The notes under the pieces: model-generated
Seen by the model: the letters and a program-made list of their open reading frames with translations, nothing else
What the model was told of the DNA's origin: nothing
Database searches by the model: none
In this document: piece after piece, positions 34,681-43,881 of the stretch
Layout: each line of letters starts with the position of its first letter
Position numbering within the stretch: position 1 is the first letter of the stretch
Assembly (NCBI RefSeq): GCF_004217285.1
Contig: NZ_SHKS01000002.1
Location: forward strand, 852,046 to 916,045
DNA length: 64,000 nt
Reading direction: 5' to 3'
Origin: Streptomyces sp. BK239
GTDB lineage: Bacteria > Actinomycetota > Actinomycetes > Streptomycetales > Streptomycetaceae
Translations under genes and position numbers: made by a program

Positions 34681-35565
34681 TCACTCCGTGGCATCGTCGG
34701 GCCCGGCACCGGCGCCGGCTGTGGCCAGGCGCAGGGACTCCGCCACGGCGGCGGGGATGTCGTCCACGGGGAACAGCACGTGCCGGACAGTCCCTTCCGG
34801 GCCGAGGACGAGAATGAGCCGCTTCAGCCGCAGTCGGCCCGCGCCCCGGAACGTCGGCAGCCGCAGGGCCGCCGCCAACCGTTGCCCGGCATCGGAGAGC
34901 AGAGGAAAAGGCACCGCTTCGGCGCGTGCGAAGTCCGCCTGTTCATGGGGAAGCTGGGTGCTCACCCCACGCACCTCCACCCCCGCCCGCTGGAAGTCGG
35001 GCCAGGCATCGGTGAACAGCCGGTTCTCCAGCGTGCAGCCGACGGCCCCGGGGATCGGCTCGTCCCACTCGATCCCTGTGCCGGGATACGTGAACAGGAC
35101 GGTTGCCCCACGGTCGGGCGCGACGACAGGCAGGTCGCTGCCGTGCGTACTCGGCAGCACGAGCCCTTGCGGCACGCGCGTGCCGACCTGGGCGTGTACG
35201 CGAGCGTGTTCCCCTCCGTCTCGTGCCGCCGTCCCGGTGACCGTTCCGTCACCGAGCACCCACCGGTCACCCCAGTCCTGCATCGCGACCAGCAGCGGCA
35301 ACAGCGCCGATCCGGCGTCGGTCAGCAGGTATTCGTAACGCTCCGGGCGACGCTGGTAGAGGCTACGGCGCAGCACACCATGATCGACCAGCCGGGCCAG
35401 GCGCTCGGCGAGAACCTTGCGCGAGAGACCGAGTTCCGCGGCGAGTGCGTCGAAACGGACATGTCCGCGAGCGATCTCACGCAGCAGCAGCACGTTCCAC
35501 CAGTCGCCCATGACGACGGCGGTCTGAGCGATTCCGCAGGTCTCGTCCACCCGGCGCGTTCTCAT
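34681..35565 (-). CDS. HxlR-family regulator fused to a peroxiredoxin-like domain
   Basis: The N-terminal 110 residues are a winged-helix HxlR domain with the family Cys near the start (RRVDETCGIAQTA), WWNVLLLREIARG, and SRKVLAERLARLVDHGVL. The C-terminal part (about 125-285) reads as an AhpC/Bcp-type redoxin: the candidate peroxidatic Cys is in PGAVGCTLENRLF, followed by FPLLSDAG and LVLGPEGTVRHVLFP. Such a one-protein sensor-effector would join thiol sensing to DNA binding. The start is ATG 35565; GTG 35571 is an alternative. The closest downstream gene is the MOSC protein. Confidence 0.82.
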   Translation of the reverse strand: MRTRRVDETCGIAQTAVVMGDWWNVLLLREIARGHVRFDALAAELGLSRKVLAERLARLVDHGVLRRSLYQRRPERYEYLLTDAGSALLPLLVAMQDWGDRWVLGDGTVTGTAARDGGEHARVHAQVGTRVPQGLVLPSTHGSDLPVVAPDRGATVLFTYPGTGIEWDEPIPGAVGCTLENRLFTDAWPDFQRAGVEVRGVSTQLPHEQADFARAEAVPFPLLSDAGQRLAAALRLPTFRGAGRLRLKRLILVLGPEGTVRHVLFPVDDIPAAVAESLRLATAGAGAGPDDATE

Positions 35566-35718
35566 GCCCACATACTAAGTTTCTTTTCGGAACTCTCTCT
35601 GTTCTTCGCCGAATGCTGCCGGAAGACCGTCAACCGCGTGACAGCGGTGTCCCGCGCGCGGGGGTGGCCCCGGCCGGGACCGCCTGCCGGGACCGCTTCG
35701 CGGCCTACGGTCTGATCC

Positions 35719-36663
35719 ATGGCCGACTCCGGAGCATCCCCACTCCCCCCGACGACCCCGGCGCGTTCCCCGCTCTCCCGCGCCGAGCACTTCGTCTGGC
35801 TCACCGCGCGCGTGCTCGAACAGCGCCTCTTCGCCTACCACTTCCTGCACGGCGGCGCTGACCCCGTGGAGACCGCGCTCGACGCCTACCGCAACGAGGA
35901 CGGCGGTTACGGCCACGCGCTCGAACCCGATCTGCGCGGCCCCGTCAGCCAGCCCCTGCACACCGCGCGGGCGCTGCGCGTCCTGGACCGTCTCGGGCGC
36001 TGCGACGGCCGGCGCGTGGAACACGTGTGCCGCTACCTCACCGCCGTGTCGACCCCCGACGGAGCCCTGCCCGCGGTCCACCCCAGCCAGCGCGGGTATC
36101 CCGCCGCCCCGTTCGTCCCGATCGTGGACGACCCGCCCAGCGCACTCCTGGCCACCGGCCCGGTGGTGGGCCTGCTGCACCGCAACGAGGTGTGGCACGC
36201 ATGGCTCTTCAGAGCCACGGACTTCTGCTGGCACGCGGTGGACTCCCTGGAGACGTCCCATCCCTACGAGATCGAGGCGGCCGTGGCCTTCCTGGACTCC
36301 GCCCCCGACCGCCCGCGCGCGGAGGCGGCCGCCGACCGGCTGGGCCGCCTGGTCCGCGAACGCAGGCTCGCCGTGCTCGACCCGGACCGCGCGGACGCCT
36401 ACCCGGTGGCGCCCGGCTACGCCCCCGGCGAGCACCACTTCCCCCACGACTACGCCCGTACACCGGGCTCCCTGGCGCGCGCGTGGTTCACGGACGACGA
36501 GATGGCCCGCTCCCTGGACTTCCTCGCCGGCGACCAGCGGGACGACGGCGGCTGGCCGATCCGCTGGCGCGCGTGGGAGCCGGGCACCGCCCTGGAGGCC
36601 CGCCCCATGGTGACGATCGACGCCCTGCACACGCTGCGGGCGCACGGCCGCACGATCGACTGA
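35719..36663 (+). CDS. Alpha-toroid (squalene cyclase-like repeat) hypothetical protein
   Basis: This is a 314-residue cytosolic protein with no recognised catalytic motif. Two segments, YRNEDGGYGHALEPD near residue 60 and DQRDDGGWPIRW near 275, resemble the Gly-rich turns of the prenyltransferase/squalene-oxidase alpha-alpha toroid repeat, and the helical spacing between them fits that fold. The DxDD or DXDTT acid motifs of cyclases are absent, so it is probably not a terpene cyclase. It stands alone, between divergent HxlR and convergent azlD genes. Confidence 0.7.
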   Translation: MADSGASPLPPTTPARSPLSRAEHFVWLTARVLEQRLFAYHFLHGGADPVETALDAYRNEDGGYGHALEPDLRGPVSQPLHTARALRVLDRLGRCDGRRVEHVCRYLTAVSTPDGALPAVHPSQRGYPAAPFVPIVDDPPSALLATGPVVGLLHRNEVWHAWLFRATDFCWHAVDSLETSHPYEIEAAVAFLDSAPDRPRAEAAADRLGRLVRERRLAVLDPDRADAYPVAPGYAPGEHHFPHDYARTPGSLARAWFTDDEMARSLDFLAGDQRDDGGWPIRWRAWEPGTALEARPMVTIDALHTLRAHGRTID

Positions 36664-36751
36664 CAACCGGACGATCGGCTGACATCCGGACGCACGGATC
36701 ACCCCACGCGCACGATCGCCTCGCGCGGCCGCCGGCGACCCCGGCGACCGC

Positions 36752-37060
36752 TCAGCCGCCCAGTGCCCGCACCCCCGCGGTCACCGCCACGGCCGCCGCG
36801 ACGACCAGCAGGAACGGTGCGCGCAGGACGACCGCCACGGCGGCCGCGGCGAGCCCCGCCGCCCTCGCGTCGAGCACGAGCGCGTGCCCGTCGGCGAAGG
36901 TCTGCTGGGCTGTCAGAGCGGCGAGGAGGGCGACCGGGAGCAGTGCGGCGAGCCTCCGGACCAAGGGCCGTTCCAGAGCGCCCGCCGGGACGAGCAGCCC
37001 GGCGAGCTTGACGGCGTAACAGGCGACCGCGGTCACCCCGATGGCGATCCAGACGTTCAC
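36752..37060 (-). CDS. azlD: AzlD family branched-chain amino acid permease subunit
   Basis: This small hydrophobic protein (102 residues, about four helices) matches AzlD: MNVWIAIGVTAVACYAVKLAG at the N-terminus and a VVLRAPFLLVVAAAVAVTAG ending. With AzlC it forms an exporter of branched-chain amino acids and analogues. Its ATG overlaps the azlC stop by four bases, giving translational coupling. Confidence 0.9.
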   Translation of the reverse strand: MNVWIAIGVTAVACYAVKLAGLLVPAGALERPLVRRLAALLPVALLAALTAQQTFADGHALVLDARAAGLAAAAVAVVLRAPFLLVVAAAVAVTAGVRALGG

Positions 37061-37857
37061 CGCTCCCCCTCCGCGTCGCGCTCCGCGGTGGCGCGCTCCG
37101 ACGTGTCACGGCCCTGCCGCGCACCGCGGCGGCCCTCGGCCCACAGGGCGACCGGCGCGGCGAGCGCGGCCACCAGGACGGGCACCCCGGCGGGCAGCAG
37201 GGGCAGCAGGCCGAGCCCCAGCACGACCGCGAGAGCAGCCGTGAAGCGCTCGGTGGCGGTCTTCAGCATCGGCGCGAGCAGCGCCAGGAAGACGGCGGGA
37301 CCGGCCGCGTCGAGCCCCCACGCGTCCGTGTCGCCGATGGCCTCGGCGCCCAGGGCGCCCAGCAGCGTGGTGAGGTTCCACAGCACGTAGAGGCTGACGC
37401 CGGTGACGGCGAACCCGAGGCGCGCCCCGCGCCGGTCGCGCTGCGCCAGCGAGACGGCGGTCGTCTCGTCGATCACCCACTGTGCGGCGAACGGGCGCAC
37501 CGCGCGCGGGAGGGCCAGCACCTGCGACAGCCGCAGGCCGTAGAAGGCGTTGCGCACGCCGAGGAAGAAGGCGCCCGCGGCCGCCGTGAAGGGGTTGCCG
37601 CCGGCCGCCAGCGCGCCGACGAGCGCGAACTGGGACGCTCCGGTGAACACCAGCAGGCTGAGCGCACAGGTCTGCCATGCCGTGAGCCCGCTGCCCGCCG
37701 AGGTCACCCCGAAGGCGAATCCGGAGAGTCCGACGGCGATGCCGACGCCGAGGGCGTCCCGTACGACAGCGGCGTCCGGTCTGCCTCTCCCGCCGGGTCC
37801 TGTGTTCGCGCGCGCTGTCGGTGCCACTTGTCCTGTCCGAGCTGTCTGTTCTGCCAC
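37057..37857 (-). CDS. azlC: AzlC family branched-chain amino acid exporter
   Basis: AzlC (266 residues) is the large subunit of the AzlCD exporter. The conserved region RDALGVGIAVGLSGFAFGV starts near residue 33, followed by LLVFTGASQFALVGALAAGG and the FYGLRLSQVLALP/DETTAVSLAQRD segment. About five or six helices are predicted. The start ATG 37857 falls inside the 3' end of the preceding AraC gene, in another frame, with an overlap of 154 bases. A GTG giving RDALGVG would be an alternative start but would lose the N-terminal tail. Confidence 0.9.
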   Translation of the reverse strand: MAEQTARTGQVAPTARANTGPGGRGRPDAAVVRDALGVGIAVGLSGFAFGVTSAGSGLTAWQTCALSLLVFTGASQFALVGALAAGGNPFTAAAGAFFLGVRNAFYGLRLSQVLALPRAVRPFAAQWVIDETTAVSLAQRDRRGARLGFAVTGVSLYVLWNLTTLLGALGAEAIGDTDAWGLDAAGPAVFLALLAPMLKTATERFTAALAVVLGLGLLPLLPAGVPVLVAALAAPVALWAEGRRGARQGRDTSERATAERDAEGER

Positions 37858-38774
37858 CCGTCGGACGGTAGGAGCAGCCGGCGCCGCACGTCTTGTACGT
37901 TCTTGCGCTCGCGTACGTCCTCGGGCTCGACTACGTCCCTGTGCTGCCCGGCATCCTGGCGGCCGCGCTGGTACGCGCCAGGGGGCACGCCCACGATCCG
38001 TGTGAAGTGCCGGTTGAGGTGGGGCTGGTCGGTGAACCCGACGGCCACGGCCGCCTCCGCGGGCGGGATCCCGGTGTCCAGCAGCCGCCTCGCCCGACGG
38101 ACCCGGGCGTCCGTCAGCCAGGTGTGCGGCGGCATCCCGTAGGCGTCCCGGAACGCCCTCAGCAGGGCGAAGGGGCTGGTCCCGAGATCCTGCGCGAGGT
38201 GTTCCAGGGTGGGCGGGCCGGTCATCCGCTCCTCCAGCACGGCACGCGCGCGTGCGGCGATCCGCCCTCCGGCCGTGCGCACCGCCCGCTGCGGCGCCGG
38301 TCCGCCGTTGAGCCGCAGCAGCCGGGTCACGGCCACCCGCAGCAGCGTGTCGGCGGCCAGCGCGTCACCCTCGTCGGCGGCCCGCAGCACCCGGTGCACC
38401 AGCGCCGCGGCGTACGGGTCGTCGAGCACCGGGCTCACGAACCCCGGCGCGCCCTTCAGCGTCGTCGTCTCGGCCGCGATCGCCGCCACCACCTCCGGTG
38501 ACGGATACACCGCTCCGTACCGCCAGCCCTCGGGCACACCGGCCCGCCCGGTGTGCGGGGTGTCCGGGTTGACCAGCGCGAGCGCGCCGGCTCCGGCGTA
38601 CTGGTCGCTTCCTCGGTGATGGAACACCTCGACCCCGTCGGCGATGGCGGCGATGACGAAGTGCTCGTGGGTGTGCCGGACGAACGTCTTGCGGACATAG
38701 CGGGCACGGAGCAGGTCCACCTCGGGCAACTCCGCGTACCGCCAGTGCCGCGCCACCTCTCCGGAACCCGCCAT
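37704..38774 (-). CDS. AraC-family transcriptional regulator
   Basis: This 356-residue regulator has an N-terminal AraC-type cupin domain (RYVRKTFVRHTHEHFVIAAI; GALALVNPDTPHTG) and a C-terminal double helix-turn-helix (LAQDLGTSPFALLRAFRDAYG; AAVAVGFTDQPHLNRHFTRIVG). Homologues that I recall end near the ERKNVQD segment; here the frame continues for about 55 more residues, through the start of azlC. It is the first gene of an AraC-azlC-azlD unit and presumably senses an exported amino acid. The divergent lhr gene starts 100 bases away. Confidence 0.9.
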   Translation of the reverse strand: MAGSGEVARHWRYAELPEVDLLRARYVRKTFVRHTHEHFVIAAIADGVEVFHHRGSDQYAGAGALALVNPDTPHTGRAGVPEGWRYGAVYPSPEVVAAIAAETTTLKGAPGFVSPVLDDPYAAALVHRVLRAADEGDALAADTLLRVAVTRLLRLNGGPAPQRAVRTAGGRIAARARAVLEERMTGPPTLEHLAQDLGTSPFALLRAFRDAYGMPPHTWLTDARVRRARRLLDTGIPPAEAAVAVGFTDQPHLNRHFTRIVGVPPGAYQRGRQDAGQHRDVVEPEDVRERKNVQDVRRRLLLPSDGWQNRQLGQDKWHRQRARTQDPAGEADRTPLSYGTPSASASPSDSPDSPSG

Positions 38775-38874
38775 ACCCCCATTCTGCGCGACCGCCCGCC
38801 GCCCGACGGGATCCGGGCGGCGGGACGGGCCGCAGGTCGGCGCCGTTGTCAGTGCTCGGGTGCAGGATGGACGC

Positions 38875-41800
38875 ATGGTCAGCGACGCACACCGAGCCAT
38901 GGACGGCTTCTCCCCCGCGACCCGCGGCTGGTTCACGGGCGCCTTCTCCGCGCCCACCGCGGCCCAGGCGGGCGCGTGGCAGGCCATCGGCGAGGGCTCG
39001 GATGTGCTGGTGGTGGCTCCGACCGGGTCCGGCAAGACCCTGGCCGCGTTCCTCGCGGCCCTGGACCAGCTGGCCTCGACGCCCCCGCCGGCCGACCCGA
39101 GGAAGCGCTGCCGCGTCCTGTACGTGTCACCGCTCAAGGCCCTCGCGGTCGACGTCGAACGCAATCTGCGCAGCCCGCTCACCGGCATCCGCCAGGAATC
39201 CGTGCGGCTGGGACTGCCCGAACCGGAGATCAAGGTCGGCATCCGCTCCGGGGACACGCCCGCCGCCGAGCGCCGCGCGCTGTCCACCCGCCCGCCGGAC
39301 ATCCTGATCACCACTCCGGAGTCGTTGTTCCTGATGCTGACGTCGGCCACGCGCGACGCGCTGACCGGCGTGGAGACGGTCATCTTGGACGAGGTCCACG
39401 CCGTGGCCGGCACCAAGCGCGGCGCCCACCTCGCCCTCTCCCTGGAGCGGCTCGACGAGCTCCTGCCGGCGCCGGCCCGCCGGATCGGCCTCTCGGCGAC
39501 GGTCCGCCCGGTCGACGAGGTGGCCCGCTATCTGTCCCCGCGCCGCAAGGTGGAGATCGTCCAGCCCGAGTCGGGCAAGGAGTTCGACCTGTCCGTGGTG
39601 GTCCCGGTCGAGGACCTGGCCGAGCTGGGCGGCTCCCCGGTCGCCGACGGCTCCGAGGGCGCGGAACGCCCGTCGATCTGGCCGCACGTCGAGGAACGCA
39701 TCGCCGACCTCGTCCAGGCCCACCGCTCCACGATCGTGTTCGCGAACTCCCGCCGGCTCGCCGAGCGCCTGTGCAACCGCCTCAACGAGATCGCCTACGA
39801 ACGGGCCACCGGCGAACCGCTCGACGAGCACCACGCGCCGGCCGAGCTGATGGGCGGCTCGGGCGCGGCGCAGGGCGCGCCGCCCGTCCTCGCGCGCGCC
39901 CACCACGGCTCGGTGTCCAAGGAACAGCGCGCGCTCGTCGAGGAGGACCTGAAAGCCGGCCGTCTGCCCGCCGTGGTCGCCACCTCCAGCCTGGAACTGG
40001 GCATCGACATGGGCGCCGTCGACCTGGTCGTCCAGGTGGAGTCCCCGCCCTCGGTGGCGTCCGGGCTGCAGCGCGTGGGCCGCGCGGGCCACCAGGTCGG
40101 AGCCGTGTCGACCGGTGTGGTCTTCCCCAAGTACCGCGGCGACCTGGTCCAGGCCGCGGTGGTCACCGAGCGGATGCGCACGGGCGGCATCGAGTCCCTC
40201 AAGGTCCCGGCGAACCCCCTGGACGTGCTCGCCCAGCAGCTCGTCGCGATGACGTCCATGGACACCTGGCAGTTCGACGACCTGCTCACCCTGGTCCGCC
40301 GGGCCGCGCCCTTCGCCTCCCTCCCGGAGTCCGCCTTCACGGCGGTCCTCGACATGCTCGCCGGCCGCTACCCGTCCGACGCGTTCGCCGAGCTGCGCCC
40401 GCGCGTGGTGTGGGACCGGGTCGCCGGCACGATCACCGGCCGCCCCGGCGCCCAGCGCCTGGCCGTGACCTCCGGGGGCACGATCCCCGACCGGGGCCTG
40501 TTCGGCGTCTTCCTGGCCGGAGCCGACCCCAAGAAGGGCGGCGGCCGCGTCGGGGAGCTCGACGAGGAGATGGTCTACGAGTCCCGGGTGGGCGACGTCT
40601 TCACACTCGGCACGAGCTCCTGGCGCATCGAGGACATCACCCGCGACCGCGTCCTGGTCTCGCCCGCGCCCGGCGTCCCGGGCCGGCTCCCGTTCTGGAA
40701 GGGCGACCAGCTGGGCCGGCCGCTCGAACTCGGCCGCGCGGTGGGCGCGTTCCTGCGCGAGGTCGGCTCCCTGCCCGAGGAGGACGCCCGGCTCCGTCTG
40801 CTCACCGCGGGCCTGGACGCCTGGGCCGCCGACAACGTGCTGTCCTACCTGGACGAGCAACGCCAGGCCTGCGGCCATGTGCCGGACGACCGGACCATCG
40901 TCGTCGAACGCTTCCGCGACGAACTCGGCGACTGGCGCGTCGTCGTGCACTCGCCCTTCGGCGCCCAGGTGCACGCCCCCTGGGCGCTCGCTCTCGGCGC
41001 CAAGCTGTCCGAGCGGTACGGCATGGACGCCCAGGTGATGCACGCCGACGACGGCATCGTGCTGCGCCTGCCGGACGCCGACCTGATGAGCCTGGACCTC
41101 CTCGACCGGGAGCCCACAAGGGCCGGCTCCGAATACGACGCCGAGCAGGCGCCCGTCGGCGCGGCGGACGTCGTCTTCGACAAGGGCGAGGTCGACCAGA
41201 TCGTCACCGACCAGGTCGGCGGCTCGGCGCTGTTCGCCGCCCGGTTCCGTGAGTGCGCCGCCCGCGCGTTGCTGCTGCCGCGCCGCAACCCGGGCAAGCG
41301 CACACCGCTGTGGCAGCAGCGTCAGCGCGCCGCCCAACTGCTTCAGGTGGCGAGCGAGTTCGGCTCGTTCCCGATCGTCCTGGAGGCGGTCCGCGAGTGC
41401 CTCCAGGACGTCTTCGACGTCCCGGGCCTCGTGGAGCTGATGGGCGACCTGGAGTCGCGCAGGGTGCGCCTGGTCGAGGTCACCACCCCCGAGCCGTCCC
41501 CCTTCGCCCGCTCCCTCCTCTTCGGCTACGTCGCCCAGTTCCTCTACGAGGGCGACTCCCCGCTCGCCGAGCGCCGCGCCGCCGCGCTCTCCCTGGACTC
41601 GCGTCTGCTGGCCGAACTGCTCGGCCAGGCCGAGCTGCGCGAACTGCTCGACGCGGAGGTCCTCACCGAGCTGGAGCGGGAGTTGCAGTGGCTCACCGAG
41701 GACCGTCGTGTGAAGGACGCCGAAGGCGTCGCGGACATCCTGCGCCTGCTCGGCCCGCTCACCGGAGCCGAACTGGCCGAACGCGGCGCCGACCCCGCGT

Positions 41801-43839
41801 GGGCCGAGGAACTGGCGTCCGCCCGCCGGGCGATCAGGGTCCGCATCGCCGGCGCGGACCACTGGGCGACCATCGAGGACGCGGGCCGGCTGCGCGACGC
41901 GTTGGGCACCGCCCTGCCGGTCGGCGTCCCGGAGGCCTTCACCGAGCCGGTGAAGGACCCCCTCGGCGACCTCCTCGCCCGCTACGCCCGCACCCACGGC
42001 CCGTTCACCTCGGCCACAGCCGCCGCCCGCTTCGGTCTGGGCGTGGCGGTCACCGAGGGCGCGCTCCAGCGGCTCGCGGCCGGCGGACGCGTCGTCCAGG
42101 GCGAGTTCCACCCCGCGGGCATCGGCCAGGAGTGGTGCGACGCGACCGTGCTGCGCAGGCTGCGCCGGCGCTCCCTGGCCGCCCTGCGGCACGAGCTGGA
42201 ACCGGTCCCGCCCCCGGCCTTCGCCCAGTTCCTCCCCCAGTGGCAGCACATCGGCAAGGGCCACGCACTGCGCGGAGTCGACGGTCTGGTCCGCGCGGTC
42301 GAACAGCTCCAGGGCGCGTCGGTGCCCGCGTCCGCCCTGGAGAAGCTGGTGCTGCCGTCCCGGGTGACGGACTACACCCCGGCGATGCTCGACGAACTCA
42401 CCGCCTCCGGCGAGGTGGTGTGGGCCGGGGCCGGGTCCCTGCCCGGCAAGGACGGCTGGGTCTCGCTGTATCTGACGGACGCGGCCCCGCTGCTCCTGCC
42501 GCCGCCCCACCCGCTGGAGCTGACGGAGTTGCACCGCCGTGTCCTGGACGCCCTCTCGGGCGGCTACGGCCTGTTCTTCCGTCAGATCGCCGACCAGGTC
42601 CGCGCGAGCGGCCACCCCGAGGTCACCGACCCCCAACTCGCCGACACTCTCTGGGATCTCGCCTGGTCCGGCCGGCTCACCAACGACACCCTGGCGCCGA
42701 TGCGCGCCCTCCTGGGCTCGGGCCGCACCGCCGGCTCCACGGCGCACCGCGCCAAACGCGCCGTCCCCCGAGGACGGTACGGCTCGCTGACGGCCGCCGC
42801 GCGTGCCGCGTCCCGCAGCGGCCCCCCGACCGTCGGAGGCCGCTGGTCGCTTTTCCCGGCGCAGGAGGAGGACCCCACGGTCCGCGCCCACGCCCTCGCC
42901 CGCACACTCCTCGACCGGCACGGAGTGGTCACCCGTGGCGCGGTCGCCGCCGAGGGCGTCGAGGGCGGCTTCTCGGCGACGTACCGGGTTCTGTCCGCCT
43001 TCGAGGACAGCGGCCAGGCCCGGCGTGGATACGTCGTGGAAGGCCTGGGGGCCGCGCAGTTCGCCATGGACGGCGCCGTGGACCGCGTCCGCGCGGTGGC
43101 CAACGCCCGCGACCGCGGCGAGACCCTGCCCGGCCCCCCACTCGGGTCCGGCGCTTCCGGCGGCGTCGCCGGGACGACCGACGGCTTCGCCTTCCCCGAC
43201 GCCTCCCCGTCCGACGATCCCGGGTGGGAGCTGCTCGGCCCGGACGATTCCTCCGGCCCCTGGGTCACGTCCACCTCGCCGGACGACCTCGTCTCGCCGC
43301 ACGACTTCGACTCCCCCGGCGCGGGCGGCCCCAGAGGCGGCTCCGGGCCCCCGTACGGCGCGCCCTACGGATCCGGATCCCGCCACTCCGCCCAGCGGGC
43401 CTCCGGCTTCGCCGACCGCGGTCGGCGTACGCCCTCGCCCGCTTCCCGTGCGGTGGTTCTCGCGGCGGCCGACCCCGCGAACGCCTACGGCGCCGCCCTG
43501 TCCTGGCCCGAGCCGCCGACCGGCGCCGGGCACAAGCCGGGCCGCAAGGCGGGCTCCCTGGTGGTTCTCGTCGAGGGCGAGCTGACCCTCTACATGGAGC
43601 GCGGCGGCAAGACCCTGCTGGCCTGGCCGACCACCGCCGAAGGCCAGGACTCCCCGGCCGACGACCCCCGTCTGCAGGCGGCGGCGCAAGCCCTGGCCGA
43701 GGCCGCCCGCGCGGGCTCCCTCGGCACGGTCACAGTGGAGCGCGTCAACGGCGCCTCGGCGCTGACCTCCCCCCTGGGCGCCCTCCTGGAGCAAGCGGGC
43801 TTCATCGCGACCCCCCGGGGACTGCGGCTACGGGCATGA
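38875..43839 (+). CDS. lhr: Large ATP-dependent helicase Lhr
   Basis: Lhr is a 3'-5' superfamily 2 DNA/RNA-DNA helicase involved in DNA repair. The 1654-residue protein has Walker A APTGSGKTLAAF near residue 47, DEVH box LDEVHAV, motif III GLSATV, and motif VI QRVGRAGHQ, then the winged-helix and beta-barrel Lhr core and the long Lhr C-terminal domain. A Gly/Ser/Pro/Asp-rich insert at about 1413-1525 makes it longer than most (about 1500). The start is ATG 38875 with GGA upstream. A nei-like gene follows 42 bases later, a conserved pairing consistent with joint DNA repair. Confidence 0.96.
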   Translation: MVSDAHRAMDGFSPATRGWFTGAFSAPTAAQAGAWQAIGEGSDVLVVAPTGSGKTLAAFLAALDQLASTPPPADPRKRCRVLYVSPLKALAVDVERNLRSPLTGIRQESVRLGLPEPEIKVGIRSGDTPAAERRALSTRPPDILITTPESLFLMLTSATRDALTGVETVILDEVHAVAGTKRGAHLALSLERLDELLPAPARRIGLSATVRPVDEVARYLSPRRKVEIVQPESGKEFDLSVVVPVEDLAELGGSPVADGSEGAERPSIWPHVEERIADLVQAHRSTIVFANSRRLAERLCNRLNEIAYERATGEPLDEHHAPAELMGGSGAAQGAPPVLARAHHGSVSKEQRALVEEDLKAGRLPAVVATSSLELGIDMGAVDLVVQVESPPSVASGLQRVGRAGHQVGAVSTGVVFPKYRGDLVQAAVVTERMRTGGIESLKVPANPLDVLAQQLVAMTSMDTWQFDDLLTLVRRAAPFASLPESAFTAVLDMLAGRYPSDAFAELRPRVVWDRVAGTITGRPGAQRLAVTSGGTIPDRGLFGVFLAGADPKKGGGRVGELDEEMVYESRVGDVFTLGTSSWRIEDITRDRVLVSPAPGVPGRLPFWKGDQLGRPLELGRAVGAFLREVGSLPEEDARLRLLTAGLDAWAADNVLSYLDEQRQACGHVPDDRTIVVERFRDELGDWRVVVHSPFGAQVHAPWALALGAKLSERYGMDAQVMHADDGIVLRLPDADLMSLDLLDREPTRAGSEYDAEQAPVGAADVVFDKGEVDQIVTDQVGGSALFAARFRECAARALLLPRRNPGKRTPLWQQRQRAAQLLQVASEFGSFPIVLEAVRECLQDVFDVPGLVELMGDLESRRVRLVEVTTPEPSPFARSLLFGYVAQFLYEGDSPLAERRAAALSLDSRLLAELLGQAELRELLDAEVLTELERELQWLTEDRRVKDAEGVADILRLLGPLTGAELAERGADPAWAEELASARRAIRVRIAGADHWATIEDAGRLRDALGTALPVGVPEAFTEPVKDPLGDLLARYARTHGPFTSATAAARFGLGVAVTEGALQRLAAGGRVVQGEFHPAGIGQEWCDATVLRRLRRRSLAALRHELEPVPPPAFAQFLPQWQHIGKGHALRGVDGLVRAVEQLQGASVPASALEKLVLPSRVTDYTPAMLDELTASGEVVWAGAGSLPGKDGWVSLYLTDAAPLLLPPPHPLELTELHRRVLDALSGGYGLFFRQIADQVRASGHPEVTDPQLADTLWDLAWSGRLTNDTLAPMRALLGSGRTAGSTAHRAKRAVPRGRYGSLTAAARAASRSGPPTVGGRWSLFPAQEEDPTVRAHALARTLLDRHGVVTRGAVAAEGVEGGFSATYRVLSAFEDSGQARRGYVVEGLGAAQFAMDGAVDRVRAVANARDRGETLPGPPLGSGASGGVAGTTDGFAFPDASPSDDPGWELLGPDDSSGPWVTSTSPDDLVSPHDFDSPGAGGPRGGSGPPYGAPYGSGSRHSAQRASGFADRGRRTPSPASRAVVLAAADPANAYGAALSWPEPPTGAGHKPGRKAGSLVVLVEGELTLYMERGGKTLLAWPTTAEGQDSPADDPRLQAAAQALAEAARAGSLGTVTVERVNGASALTSPLGALLEQAGFIATPRGLRLRA

Positions 43840-43881
43840 CGAACAGCCCCGCAGCCCCTCTCCCCGTGCCACCCTTGACCC

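Noticed and set aside
39127..43794. A 1555-codon minus-strand open frame antisense to lhr
   Set aside because: Composition (Gly, Arg, Ala, Val, Glu with no motifs) and perfect coverage of lhr show that it is a third-codon-position shadow.
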